IMG/VR virus record: IMGVR_UViG_3300044766_000022 | Coordinates: 1 to 46,581 of that record | Strand: one strand, 5' to 3' | Origin: a virus | DNA: 46,581 nt | Shown: piece by piece, positions 32,718 through 40,105 of the stretch | Position numbering within the stretch: the stretch's first letter is position 1 | Layout: every line of letters begins with the position of its first letter | The notes under the pieces: generated by a model | What the model was told of the DNA's origin: nothing | Database searches by the model: none | What the model saw: only the letters and a program-made list of their open reading frames with translations | Position numbers and translations under genes: made by a program

Positions 32718-33506
32718 TTACCCTATCTTCCAATTCTTTTCTTTAGCTATTGCCACGAGTAACTTATAATCCGACATAATGGGTTTCCCTTTCTTCCACA
32801 ATTCACGGCTAATATCGAAATGATGTATTTGTCGTGTTATACAATCGGTATAGGGACAACTCCCACCTTTAGCCCACTCATCAAATTTTTTGGGATCGGG
32901 ATGAAACTGTGCATCCCGGCGCATAAGTTCCAATGTGATATTGTCGGGCAGTTTGCCTAATTGTGAGTGAAGTATATAAATGGTTGCTTGCATAAAGGAA
33001 CACTCCTTGGCAAAGGAACACCTCTCGGCAAAGGAACACCACTTGGCAAAGGAACACTCCTCGGCAAAGGAACACCTCTCGGCAAAGGAACACTCCTCGG
33101 CAAAGGAACACTCCTCGGCAAAGGAACACCACTCGGCAAAGGAACACTCCTCGGCAAAGGAACACTCCTCGGCAAAGGAACACCACTTGGCAAAGGAACA
33201 CCTCTCGGCAAAGGAACACTCCTCGGCAAAGGAACACCACTTGGCAAAGGAACACCACTTGGCAAAGGAACACTCCTCGGCAAAGGAACACCACTCGGCA
33301 AAGGAACACTCCTCGGCAAAGGAACACCTCTCGGCAAAGGAACACCACTTGGCAAAGGAACACTCCTCGGCAAAGGAACACCACTCGGCAAAGGAACACT
33401 CCTCGGCAAATACCCTTATATTTGAATAGTCGGTATTGCCCGGACAAATCTTTATACCATTTTCTATTGGTAATTCGTCAAACTCTTTTTGTGTAATTTT
33501 TTTCAT
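32718..33506 (-). CDS. Hexapeptide tandem-repeat protein (CSFAE-x), likely beta-solenoid
   Basis: 262 aa. After about 30 residues, 23 repeats of six residues follow (CSFAEE, CSFAEW, CSFAKW, CSFAER, CSFAKE), encoded by an 18-bp tandem DNA repeat at about 32996-33409. Variation is limited to the last two residues. The pattern resembles the FGEGCSFGE-type repeats of some bacterial and phage proteins, probably a parallel beta-solenoid with stacked Cys and Phe. A 90-residue C-terminal domain (LGKLPDNITLELMRRDAQF, GKPIMSDYKLLVAIAKEKN) follows. Repeat number probably varies by slippage. Function unknown. Confidence 0.85.
   Translation of the reverse strand: MKKITQKEFDELPIENGIKICPGNTDYSNIRVFAEECSFAEWCSFAEECSFAKWCSFAERCSFAEECSFAEWCSFAEECSFAKWCSFAKWCSFAEECSFAERCSFAKWCSFAEECSFAEECSFAEWCSFAEECSFAEECSFAERCSFAEECSFAKWCSFAERCSFAKECSFMQATIYILHSQLGKLPDNITLELMRRDAQFHPDPKKFDEWAKGGSCPYTDCITRQIHHFDISRELWKKGKPIMSDYKLLVAIAKEKNWKIG
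32996..33409 (-). repeat. 18-bp tandem repeat, about 23 copies
   Basis: Near-identical 18-bp units (for example CGGCAAAGGAACACTCCT on the plus strand) run head to tail with substitutions at three to four sites. Because the unit has no stop codon in most frames, long shadow frames open on both strands; only the minus-strand CSFAE-x frame continues into non-repeat coding sequence. There are no spacers, so it is not a CRISPR array. Confidence 0.9.
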
Positions 33507-33583
33507 ATTGTTGTTTTTTAAAGTCCAAATAAACTTTTATTGTGTTTACTAATCGAATCCCTGACCTGAATTTCCTTGTTATA

Positions 33584-34768
33584 TTAATGAGATTTGAAAT
33601 TGTACAACGGTTTAATAGTACCAATAACATCAACTGTGTCTGTAATTGCTGATCTGATTTCGTCAATTGATTTATAAGCCTGTGGAGCCTCATCTAATGT
33701 TTCGGTAACAACGGATGTGGTGTAAACGCCTTTCATTGTTTCAACAAATTCATCCATGTTAATCATTTCCTTTGCCTTACCTCGGCTCATTAAACGCCCA
33801 GCCCCATGAGGCGCTGAATAGTTCCAATTTTCATTCCCTTTTCCTACACACAACAATGAACCGTCACGCATATTTATTGGAATAAGCAATGTTTCACCAT
33901 TTTCAGCAGAAACAGCGCCTTTCCTTAAAATCATGCGTTTAAAATCAATGTAGTTATGTATTGTTTCAAATCTTTTAGATTCTTGCAACCCCGCTTCTTT
34001 AAGTATGATTTCAGCCATTGTTTCACGGTTTAGTGTCGCATACATTTGAACAATTGCCATATCATTCATGTAGTCAGAAAAATCATCTCCGGTTAAAAAC
34101 GCCAAATCCTTATCAGTTACTGGCTTTTTAATCTTTTTAATTTCGGATGAAATTTCTTTTTCCCTGCCCTCTTTCTTTAGTTTATCAATTGTATTTTGTA
34201 CAACCTTACTCATTTCATTGACGTTCTGAAAGGCTTTGTTTTGGTAATATTTACAAGTATCTCCGCCTAATTTCCTGCTTCCTGAATGTATAATTAAATA
34301 AAGTTCGCCAGTTGTATCATGTTTACCTATTTCAATAAAGTGATTTCCACCACCAAGAGAACCAATTGAATGTATTGCACGCCCCAAATCTACGTGTTTC
34401 TGACAGCGTAAATTTGTAAAATCAAAGTCTTTTTTAGGGGTTTCGTGAATACTAAAACCGTGTGGTACTTTGGTTTTTATAATCTCGTCAAGTTCTTTAA
34501 AGTCAATTTCTTTGTTTTTTAGTTTAATTGTCAGCATTCCGCAACCAATGTCAACACCAACCAAATTAGGGGTTATCTTATCGGTTATGAGTATTGTGGT
34601 TCCAACCGTACAGCCCTTTCCGGCGTGTGCATCTGGCATAATCCGCACTTTTGAATTTTCATAAGCACCAAAATTTACCAACTTTTTTATTTGGTCGTAT
34701 GCTTCAAATTCAAATGTTTCAGCGAATATCAGCGTTTCAACGCCTTTATTATTTTTAATTACCTTCAT
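33584..34768 (-). CDS. rtcB: RtcB-family RNA ligase
   Basis: Start set at ATG 34768 (MKVIKNNKGVETLIFAETFE), 394 aa, a full family length. Key residues are intact: Asp73 and Cys76 in GVDIGCGML, His143 in GGGNHFIEIG, His161 in IIHSGSRKLGG, and His321 in PHGAGRLMSRG, the guanylylated histidine. RtcB joins 2',3'-cyclic phosphate or 3'-phosphate RNA ends to 5'-OH, as in tRNA repair. In a phage it may restore tRNAs cut by host anticodon nucleases. It overlaps the preceding gene slightly. Confidence 0.95.
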   Translation of the reverse strand: MKVIKNNKGVETLIFAETFEFEAYDQIKKLVNFGAYENSKVRIMPDAHAGKGCTVGTTILITDKITPNLVGVDIGCGMLTIKLKNKEIDFKELDEIIKTKVPHGFSIHETPKKDFDFTNLRCQKHVDLGRAIHSIGSLGGGNHFIEIGKHDTTGELYLIIHSGSRKLGGDTCKYYQNKAFQNVNEMSKVVQNTIDKLKKEGREKEISSEIKKIKKPVTDKDLAFLTGDDFSDYMNDMAIVQMYATLNRETMAEIILKEAGLQESKRFETIHNYIDFKRMILRKGAVSAENGETLLIPINMRDGSLLCVGKGNENWNYSAPHGAGRLMSRGKAKEMINMDEFVETMKGVYTTSVVTETLDEAPQAYKSIDEIRSAITDTVDVIGTIKPLYNFKSH

Positions 34769-34982
34769 GTTTTTTATGTTTCGGTGTATAGCAGTTTCCA
34801 ATAGTGTCAGATTTCGGGCATAACCCCTGTATTGTCGTGTCCTTTGAACTAATAATATCCTTTTGAATGAAATATACGTCTAACAGGATTAAGTTCACCA
34901 CAAGCGAGATAACGAATAACCAGCCGTATAATTTGGCATAATTGATCTGTGGCTTGTAATATATTCCGGTTCGGCTTTTCAT
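34755..34982 (-). CDS. Small single-pass membrane protein, 75 aa
   Basis: One transmembrane helix (LYGWLFVISLVVNLILLDVY) with a basic N-terminus, and an outer part containing two Cys (GLCPKSDTIGNCYTPKHKK). Overlaps both the upstream YopX-like gene (ATGA) and the RtcB start. Function unknown. Confidence 0.68.
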   Translation of the reverse strand: MKSRTGIYYKPQINYAKLYGWLFVISLVVNLILLDVYFIQKDIISSKDTTIQGLCPKSDTIGNCYTPKHKKHEGN

Positions 34983-35344
34983 TTCAGGAGGTCTTTATTT
35001 TCGTGAATGTTCCCGATAACTTCAGCATCTTCCTTTGGGGAGTAATCAGTATACCTGCATTTCTCATTATCCCATTCAATTACAAATCGGGTTTGGTTCC
35101 TTGTTCCTTCAAATTTTGAAAAACAAAGAATATCCCCCTCGAAAATCTCAACACCTTTTTTATCCAGAAGTCCGGTAAACTGTTCATCTTCTCCGGGGTG
35201 TGCTTTATTGTTAGTTCCCGGCGAAATAAAACAATCTTTAGATGAATTTCCCTTGTGGTCAATCCTACCCCAAAAGGAATAATAAACGAATTTATTTGTT
35301 TTATCGTCAAACCAGGGAATCCGATATTTTATTTGTCTTTCCAT
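34979..35344 (-). CDS. YopX-like phage protein
   Basis: 121 aa. Signature QFTGLLDKKGVEIFEGDIL around residue 55-75 and AEVIGNIHENKDLL at the end are the hallmarks of the YopX domain, common in phages of Firmicutes and Bacteroidetes. The N-terminus (IKYRIPWFDDKTNKFVYYSF) also fits. Function unknown. Confidence 0.88.
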   Translation of the reverse strand: MERQIKYRIPWFDDKTNKFVYYSFWGRIDHKGNSSKDCFISPGTNNKAHPGEDEQFTGLLDKKGVEIFEGDILCFSKFEGTRNQTRFVIEWDNEKCRYTDYSPKEDAEVIGNIHENKDLLK

Positions 35345-35364
35345 TGGTCTGTTTTTAAGTTGTT

Positions 35365-35832
35365 TTAGATACTAACTCCTTTATAACCATGTATTACTAT
35401 TGCCATTGTTTCAGATTTAATCTTTGAAATTAAATCCAAACTGACCCGCAAAGCGACCGCATACGGCAACGGAGTTTCTCGTGTAACCTTTTGCAAGGCA
35501 TGGCCACCGTGTCCTGGAGTTGAGGTTGCACGGAATTTGATTGAGAAATACTGCTTATTAGGGACATTTGAGATGCTGTATTTTGTTTTTTGCTCGAGCA
35601 AGTCAGCAACGGAGGGGCAGCATCGGGATAACCCCCTATTTTGAGGGGTCTTAATCCTAATGTTACTGGTGTAACTAAGGGAGTTACCCGGCTGCCATTC
35701 AATACGGAATGATACTTTGGGAAATTCATTACACCAGTTATTAAAATTAAGACCTGATGCAAAGATAATCGAAAAAGTTGAAATAGCAAGTAAAATCTTA
35801 CTTATTTTCAAAGTATTTTTCACCTCAATCAT
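35365..35832 (-). CDS. Membrane-anchored unknown protein, 155 aa
   Basis: Start set at ATG 35832 (MIEVKNTLKISKILLAISTF), overlapping the lipoprotein stop by 8 bases. One N-terminal hydrophobic segment (ILLAISTFSIIFASGL), then an extracytoplasmic beta-rich domain (FRIEWQPGNSLSYTSNIRI, FSIKFRATSTPGHGGHAL). The gene follows a lipoprotein. Function unknown. Confidence 0.55.
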   Translation of the reverse strand: MIEVKNTLKISKILLAISTFSIIFASGLNFNNWCNEFPKVSFRIEWQPGNSLSYTSNIRIKTPQNRGLSRCCPSVADLLEQKTKYSISNVPNKQYFSIKFRATSTPGHGGHALQKVTRETPLPYAVALRVSLDLISKIKSETMAIVIHGYKGVSI

Positions 35833-36346
35833 TTTTAATCCTGAATTCCATCGTATGCGGCGCGGTTGGTTCACCGCCGAAATAAGGGTAACACTTCCAG
35901 CAAACTAATGGCTTGTGAGCCTGATCCATGCGAAACCGCTTACCATTAACCTCAACCGTGTACCCGTTTTCTTCAAAAGCAACACGACCCGAATATGCCT
36001 TACCTGGTTGCAGTGTGTCGAGTTCACCGGAAACGATATGCCCGTAAGAATGAATATAATAACCTACAATGAGCATACCCTCGGAGCACCGCCAGCCGAT
36101 CCTTACTGAGTGCTTACCATCGGATTCCTCCCAGCCTGCCAACTTATTCCAATGGTTATAATTCTCAGAATAGATGCAGTTTGGTTCAAACATAAAAAGA
36201 AATGAATATTTCGCTGGCACGATTTCGCCCCGGTAGGTATCTGAATAATGATCCCCGGAATTGACCTGGATTATACGCCAGCCGGTATCTGTTTTCTTAC
36301 AGGAAATAAGCGATATTAACAGGATTAACAAAAATAGCTTTTTCAT
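35825..36346 (-). CDS. Predicted lipoprotein, 173 aa
   Basis: N-terminal lipobox with Cys16 (LLILLISLISCKK). The mature domain is beta-rich with Trp and Cys (SFLFMFEPNCIYSENYNHW, VRIGWRCSEGMLIVGYYIH, PLVCWKCYPYFGG). Phage lipoproteins commonly block superinfecting phages at the host envelope; that role is inferred, not shown. Coupled by ATGA to the upstream gene. Confidence 0.75.
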   Translation of the reverse strand: MKKLFLLILLISLISCKKTDTGWRIIQVNSGDHYSDTYRGEIVPAKYSFLFMFEPNCIYSENYNHWNKLAGWEESDGKHSVRIGWRCSEGMLIVGYYIHSYGHIVSGELDTLQPGKAYSGRVAFEENGYTVEVNGKRFRMDQAHKPLVCWKCYPYFGGEPTAPHTMEFRIKND

Positions 36347-36552
36347 TTCTCTGTATTTTTAAGTGTGAAAAGTACCTCAACCGTAAACACACCCTCAGTT
36401 TCCGCTTTGTATTTCTTTTTGAAACATTCCTCAATCTGCGTGCGGTATTTTTCTAATTCTGAATCACATTTGATTTCCCTGTTATCTTCAAAGATTTCAA
36501 AATGATCGTTACCGTTGATTCTTTTGTGTACGTGGATAAATTGGATTGTCAT
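36343..36552 (-). CDS. Small unknown protein, 69 aa
   Basis: Strand-helix-strand layout: MTIQFIHVHKRINGNDHFEI, KYRTQIEECFKKKYKAETE, GVFTVEVLFTLKN. ATGA overlaps on both sides. No family recognised. Confidence 0.62.
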   Translation of the reverse strand: MTIQFIHVHKRINGNDHFEIFEDNREIKCDSELEKYRTQIEECFKKKYKAETEGVFTVEVLFTLKNTEK

Positions 36553-36773
36553 TTTTTCAGTTTATAAACCGCATACCCGTTACCGTTATGCTGCTCGGTT
36601 TCAATGTTCATTCCTTCGTTTCTTACCAATTCTCTGATGCGCTGCGACAAGGAATCTATACCGTACAAGCGAAGTGATCCCTGGGGTCCAAGTTTCTGAA
36701 TCCATCCGTGTTTTTCCAGGTGAGCCTTTAATTGCTCTTTTTGGGTAGGCATTTTGATTTCGAGTTGGGTCAT
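36549..36773 (-). CDS. Winged helix-turn-helix domain protein (HTH_39-like)
   Basis: 74 aa. LKAHLEKHGWIQKLGPQGSL, then RLYGIDSLSQRIRELVRNEG and MNIETEQHNGNGYAVYKLKK: the helix, recognition-helix and wing layout of the small phage HTH_39 family. It may bind DNA near replication genes. Overlaps neighbours by ATGA. Confidence 0.7.
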   Translation of the reverse strand: MTQLEIKMPTQKEQLKAHLEKHGWIQKLGPQGSLRLYGIDSLSQRIRELVRNEGMNIETEQHNGNGYAVYKLKK

Positions 36774-37132
36774 GGGTTAGGATTTAAAATGGTTTCTAAT
36801 TCCGTTCCTGTTTCAATAAGATCATCAAAAAAGGCTTTTAATGCAAGGTTTTTTGTGGCAATTTCAATCTGACTTTCTTTTTTATCACCTGTAATTGCAA
36901 TCGTATAAACCCCCTCAATATCGGTTTGATTGGTTGCCGTGTGAACAAATTGCGCCCATCGCTGGGGGGTAAAATTAACGTATCCTTTCTTTTTTAACCA
37001 GTCATAGCGGGTTCCGCCAAAATCAATAATTCTATGGTTCACACGGTATTCACGCCAGGCGTGAAATATTCCGTTTTGCATAATCTGTTCCCGTTCCTCA
37101 AAATTCGGGGTTGGTTGTTCATCAAACATCAT
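36770..37132 (-). CDS. Unknown replication-region protein, 120 aa
   Basis: Motifs NFEEREQIMQNGIFHAWREY, WLKKKGYVNFTPQRWAQFVH and a C-terminal helix (ALKAFFDDLIETGTELETIL). Sits between a DnaC-type loader and an HTH protein, coupled to both. No family recognised. Confidence 0.6.
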   Translation of the reverse strand: MMFDEQPTPNFEEREQIMQNGIFHAWREYRVNHRIIDFGGTRYDWLKKKGYVNFTPQRWAQFVHTATNQTDIEGVYTIAITGDKKESQIEIATKNLALKAFFDDLIETGTELETILNPNP

Positions 37133-37806
37133 TTTCTTTTGCTTTTGCCGGTTAATGGAATAACATTAAACATCTCTTTAAATCTATCATAAATACGATC
37201 ACCGTATAATTGTAAAAGTCCTTTTGTATCCAGGTTTGATGTCGCGTGTGTTAATTTCCGATGCCGGTCGTCGGTAAATAAATCATAGCGATCTATTAAT
37301 AGTTCTCCAATTACATCAACCGATTCACCGTAGTGCCTGGATTCTTTATTTTCCAATCCTATATCATCAATACACAAGGATTGTGGTTTTGCAACCCGCC
37401 CCCCGGTTGGTATTTGTTCGTAATTGAACGAGTATTTCTCCAGCCCTATATATTTGTCTTTTGAAAATTCACGTAGAATAATCCGGGCCTGTTCAAACCG
37501 GAATTGATTAGGGTTGTTGGTTGCCCTTAAATATTTTTGGATTATATGAATTGTACTGGATTTCCCAGTACCAACCGGCCCCATTAGTATAATTCCCTTA
37601 TTCAGATCCAAATTTGATTCTATTCCGTTAAAATATTTTATCAGTAATACGAATAAATCCTTTAATTCCTGGTCAAACACCCAATTTTCAGGTGCTATTG
37701 ATTGAATTATTTTAGGATGATCTCGTATATCAAACAATGACGGTGTAATCCTTGTCGGATAAATCCGCTCTGATTCCATCTTTTTGCAAAGTTCCTGAAG
37801 TTCCAT
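37129..37806 (-). CDS. DnaC-type helicase loader ATPase
   Basis: 225 aa AAA+ protein. Walker A GPVGTGKS at residues 76-83, Walker B SLCIDDIG at 143-150, and a sensor region in LTHATSNLDTKGLLQLYGDR followed by the arginine-rich IYDRFKEMFNVIPL. This matches DnaC/IstB-like loaders that place replicative helicase on phage origins. It overlaps the upstream initiator by 77 bases. No helicase gene is visible, so it probably recruits the host DnaB. Confidence 0.9.
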   Translation of the reverse strand: MELQELCKKMESERIYPTRITPSLFDIRDHPKIIQSIAPENWVFDQELKDLFVLLIKYFNGIESNLDLNKGIILMGPVGTGKSSTIHIIQKYLRATNNPNQFRFEQARIILREFSKDKYIGLEKYSFNYEQIPTGGRVAKPQSLCIDDIGLENKESRHYGESVDVIGELLIDRYDLFTDDRHRKLTHATSNLDTKGLLQLYGDRIYDRFKEMFNVIPLTGKSKRK

Positions 37807-38482
37807 TTCCTGTAAAGTTTAATCCTTTTTCTATTTTGTCTGACCGAGTAATAAATTCAGGTGTTAAGTATTTAAAGTTGTTTTCAATATGAAAACTATC
37901 TTTCATTAGGTTTTCGAGTGCGGTCAAAATCTGATCTTCTGTAAAACCATTTTTCAGGCGTTCATCAAATTGCCTTTTTGCCTTTTGGTCTTTGATTGTA
38001 AATTTTGATTTACGGATTAGGTTAAATTTCTGAATGAACTCAATATATTTATTTTCTTTATCTTTATCCTTATCTTTATCTTTAACCCCTTCCTTGTGGT
38101 CATCTTGACCACTATTTGACCTCAATTTGACCTCAAAAGTTGATGTATCTATATTATAGATAGTTAGTTCATTTAAAATGGATTTATGAACCCTATTGTT
38201 TTCGTTCAAAATCTTACCATATTGGAAGTGAATAAACCCGGTTAAATACCATTTTTCACAATCTAAAACCTCAATACGTTTTTTGTCAGAATTCACAATT
38301 TTTAAGAATTCATTTAGACCTAATTTTGACCCCAAAATGAACTCAAATTGACGTTTATTTACCCTCCATATTCCGGCATGGTTGCATTTATCCTTGACGT
38401 AAAACCAAAATAATTTAAACTCCGACGGCGAATCCAGAAACCAATCCTCTGACCATATATCGGTATCGGTAAACCTTTTCAT
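37730..38482 (-). CDS. Replication initiator-like protein (DnaD / phage replisome organiser type)
   Basis: Start set at ATG 38482, coupled by ATGA to the 38479-38610 frame; 250 aa. N-terminal winged-helix-like half (WFLDSPSEFKLFWFYVKDKC, WRVNKRQFEFILGSKLGLN), a Lys/Asp linker (VKDKDKDKDKENKYIEFIQ), and a C-terminal domain ending in NFKYLTPEFITRSDKIEKGL, the conserved phage replication C-terminal motif. It would mark the origin and recruit the loader encoded next. Confidence 0.82.
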   Translation of the reverse strand: MKRFTDTDIWSEDWFLDSPSEFKLFWFYVKDKCNHAGIWRVNKRQFEFILGSKLGLNEFLKIVNSDKKRIEVLDCEKWYLTGFIHFQYGKILNENNRVHKSILNELTIYNIDTSTFEVKLRSNSGQDDHKEGVKDKDKDKDKENKYIEFIQKFNLIRKSKFTIKDQKAKRQFDERLKNGFTEDQILTALENLMKDSFHIENNFKYLTPEFITRSDKIEKGLNFTGNGTSGTLQKDGIRADLSDKDYTVIV

Positions 38483-38610
38483 AAATAAAAAACCCTGATC
38501 CCTGTTCGTGTGTTGACAGCACAAATCACAAGCCGGTGTATGCGCCGGTTGAAATTACTTCCCAGGGTCAGGGATTTTGTTAAAGGTTCGTGTTTGGATT
38601 CTGCATACAT
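38479..38610 (-). CDS. Candidate 43-aa ORF in the replication leader
   Basis: ATG 38610 to TGA 38481-38479, the stop overlapping the initiator ATG as ATGA. Sequence MYAESKHEPLTKSLTLGSNF... is basic. It runs through a terminator-shaped hairpin, so the stretch may be a small gene, a leader peptide or an RNA element. The ATGA overlap, frequent among real genes here, favours coding. Confidence 0.45.
   Translation of the reverse strand: MYAESKHEPLTKSLTLGSNFNRRIHRLVICAVNTRTGIRVFYL
38487..38576 (-). promoter_or_regulatory. Terminator-shaped leader hairpin before the replication initiator
   Basis: Minus strand: outer stem CCCTGACCCTG (38573-38563) with CAGGGATCAGGG (38504-38493), one bulge, extended by AAAA/TTTT and followed by six T. 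An inner CCGG/CCGG stem (38548-38545 with 38536-38533) adds structure. It lies between the promoter at 38636-38664 and the ATG at 38482, so it could act as an attenuator. Confidence 0.6.
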
Positions 38611-38635
38611 AATGGTGAGTTGTCAATCTCAAAAG

Positions 38636-38664
38636 CAAAGATAATCAATTTTTCAATATGTCAA
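38636..38664 (-). promoter_or_regulatory. Early promoter of the replication genes
   Basis: Minus strand TTGACA then TATCTTTG, 18 bases after TTG. The same TATCTTTGC box occurs in the promoters at 40278-40307 and 41735-41764. About 150 bases of leader separate it from the initiator ATG. Confidence 0.75.
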
Positions 38665-38694
38665 GCGTTTTCTTTTGGAGTTATGAACAATATT

Positions 38695-38769
38695 TTAGTT
38701 TAAAATAAACTCCATCATCCAGTAACTTTTACCGGAAGCAATGAAAATGTGCTCGTAGCGTTTTGTCAT
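38695..38769 (-). CDS. Candidate 24-aa microprotein
   Basis: ATG 38769 overlaps the lipoprotein stop by ATGA and runs to TAA 38695-38697: MTKRYEHIFIASGKSYWMME.... Length is small and no family is known; the overlap is the only support beyond an open frame. Confidence 0.35.
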   Translation of the reverse strand: MTKRYEHIFIASGKSYWMMEFILN

Positions 38770-39065
38770 TTGATTATGTTTTTAGATTTGACGTTATTCC
38801 AGGGATTTGAAGGATTGAGAAGCCCGCATATTTTGTCATGGATCGTATCAACCGAATAAACACAGACAAGCGAAGGGGTGTTAAAGCTTACCGGGTAATT
38901 GATCGAATCACCGGGATTTAACCCAAACACAGAGCCGGTTTCCTTGATATGGATTTCTACCGTATCCGTTCGCTGGTTGTAGAACATAACCTTTTGAAGT
39001 CCAAGTTCGGAGTTATCCACTTTTTGACAGGAAACGAGTAACAGTAAAAAGAGTAGTTTTTTCAT
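38766..39065 (-). CDS. Small predicted lipoprotein, 99 aa
   Basis: Lipobox at the N-terminus with Cys13 (MKKLLFLLLLVSCQK). The mature domain is beta-rich (MFYNQRTDTVEIHIKETGS, YPVSFNTPSLVCVYSVD), like small beta-sandwich lipoproteins. Second lipoprotein in the early region; superinfection exclusion is a possible role. ATGA overlap with the upstream gene. Confidence 0.75.
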   Translation of the reverse strand: MKKLLFLLLLVSCQKVDNSELGLQKVMFYNQRTDTVEIHIKETGSVFGLNPGDSINYPVSFNTPSLVCVYSVDTIHDKICGLLNPSNPWNNVKSKNIIK

Positions 39066-39334
39066 TTCGGATTAACGTATTTTTTAATGTAACATTTCTT
39101 TGTATAACCGTCCGGGGTTTTCGGGGGCCGGATAAATCTGACTTCAACCATAACCCCTTTTATCGCTTCGATCCTCCCGATGTACCGTAATTTACCCTCC
39201 CTGACCCTGCACGGCGAGCCAGGCTGCATTTTCTTTTGAAATTGGTAGTATCGTACCCTTTCAATAATAAGCCACGTAGCAAAGGGAATACACATGATTA
39301 ACAGTCCGATTAGTCCAAGTGTAAAGTTTTCCAT
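39062..39334 (-). CDS. Membrane protein with an SH3-like tail, 90 aa
   Basis: Start at ATG 39334 (MENFTLGLIGLLIMCIPFAT) opens a transmembrane helix; an ATG 21 bases upstream is the alternative. After the helix, CRVREGKLRYIGRIEAIKGV and MVEVRFIRPPKTPDGYTKK look like a small beta barrel. Function unknown. Confidence 0.65.
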   Translation of the reverse strand: MENFTLGLIGLLIMCIPFATWLIIERVRYYQFQKKMQPGSPCRVREGKLRYIGRIEAIKGVMVEVRFIRPPKTPDGYTKKCYIKKYVNPK

Positions 39335-39338
39335 AGCT

Positions 39339-39521
39339 TTAAGGTTTTGTTTCAATAGTCCCGATAATTACCTTTCCTTTGTCGTCTGAAAGGGAAATAG
39401 TCATTACGTTTTCCGCACCGCCCTGCTTTAACTTTTCTTCGAGTTCGTGCATGATCTTGACTGCTTCCTTTTCGTTCTGATAAGGGAATTTAAGCCGGAT
39501 TAATTGGGTTGCGGTTTTCAT
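39339..39521 (-). CDS. Small unknown protein, 60 aa
   Basis: Helix then strands: LKFPYQNEKEAVKIMHELEE, KVIIGTIETKP. ATGA overlap with the alanine-rich gene. No family recognised. Confidence 0.6.
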   Translation of the reverse strand: MKTATQLIRLKFPYQNEKEAVKIMHELEEKLKQGGAENVMTISLSDDKGKVIIGTIETKP

Positions 39522-40105
39522 TTAAAATGTATTGACATCCCGTAATTTAATATTCTGACCTGCATTTCCTTTTTTGCAACAGCAGCATCAGCAGCAGCAG
39601 CAACAGCAGCAGCAGCAACAGCAGCAACAGCAGCAGCATAAGCAGCAACAGCAGCAGCATAAGCAACAGCAGCAGCAACAGCAGCAGCAGCAGCAGCAAC
39701 ATCAGCAGCAGCAGCAGCAGCAACATCAGCAGCATAAGCAGCAGCAACATCAGCAGCATAAGCAGCAGCATAAGCAACAGCAGCAGCAGCCTTTGTTTTT
39801 TTGTTCGGGGACTTTAAGTATTCCTTTGCGGCTTCAATAGCTTTCCGGGGCCGGTTATCTTCCGGGTAATTTTTCTCATAAATTTCAATTACCTGTTCGG
39901 CTGCGAAAATAGCATACATTACTTTCTGTTTTTTACTCATCAACCGGACAATAAGCCAGTTTCCCCAGTCTAATTTATCGGAAGAAATCAACTTATCCAA
40001 AAAGTCTTTAGCGGGTAATCCGATTAACCCGTTTTCCGTTACCCATTTCATTCCTGACGAACAGGCGTTATTGGATTGTAAGAATTTTTCTGTTACCTTT
40101 TTCAT
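39518..40105 (-). CDS. Alanine-rich Imm-5-like protein with CAG/CTG-encoded repeat
   Basis: 195 aa. The first 110 residues are folded (GLIGLPAKDFLDKLISSDKL, YAIFAAEQVIEIYEKNYPED) and lead to RPRKAIEAAKEYLKSPNKKT. That signature precedes Ala-rich repeats in the Imm-5-like putative immunity proteins. About 70 residues of Ala/Tyr/Asp/Val repeat (AAAYAADVAAAYAADVA) follow, encoded by interrupted trinucleotides at 39577-39791. The end is basic (KKEMQVRILNYGMSIHFK). Immunity function is only suggested by family naming. Confidence 0.78.
   Translation of the reverse strand: MKKVTEKFLQSNNACSSGMKWVTENGLIGLPAKDFLDKLISSDKLDWGNWLIVRLMSKKQKVMYAIFAAEQVIEIYEKNYPEDNRPRKAIEAAKEYLKSPNKKTKAAAAVAYAAAYAADVAAAYAADVAAAAAADVAAAAAAVAAAVAYAAAVAAYAAAVAAVAAAAVAAAADAAVAKKEMQVRILNYGMSIHFK
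39577..39791 (-). repeat. Interrupted CAG/CTG trinucleotide repeat
   Basis: About 215 bp of CAG/GCA triplets with CAA, CAT and AAG interruptions (plus strand). All frames on both strands stay open, giving poly-Gln or poly-Leu shadows; the minus-strand Ala frame is the one joined to coding sequence. A long, pure triplet tract is rare in phage genomes and should be length-variable. Confidence 0.9.

Noticed and set aside
32996-33409. CRISPR-like array
   Set aside because: 18-bp units are contiguous with no spacers and encode a protein in one frame.
39574-39840. Poly-glutamine or poly-leucine proteins over the CAG tract
   Set aside because: They are shadows of the triplet repeat; only the minus-strand alanine frame continues into a folded N-terminal domain.
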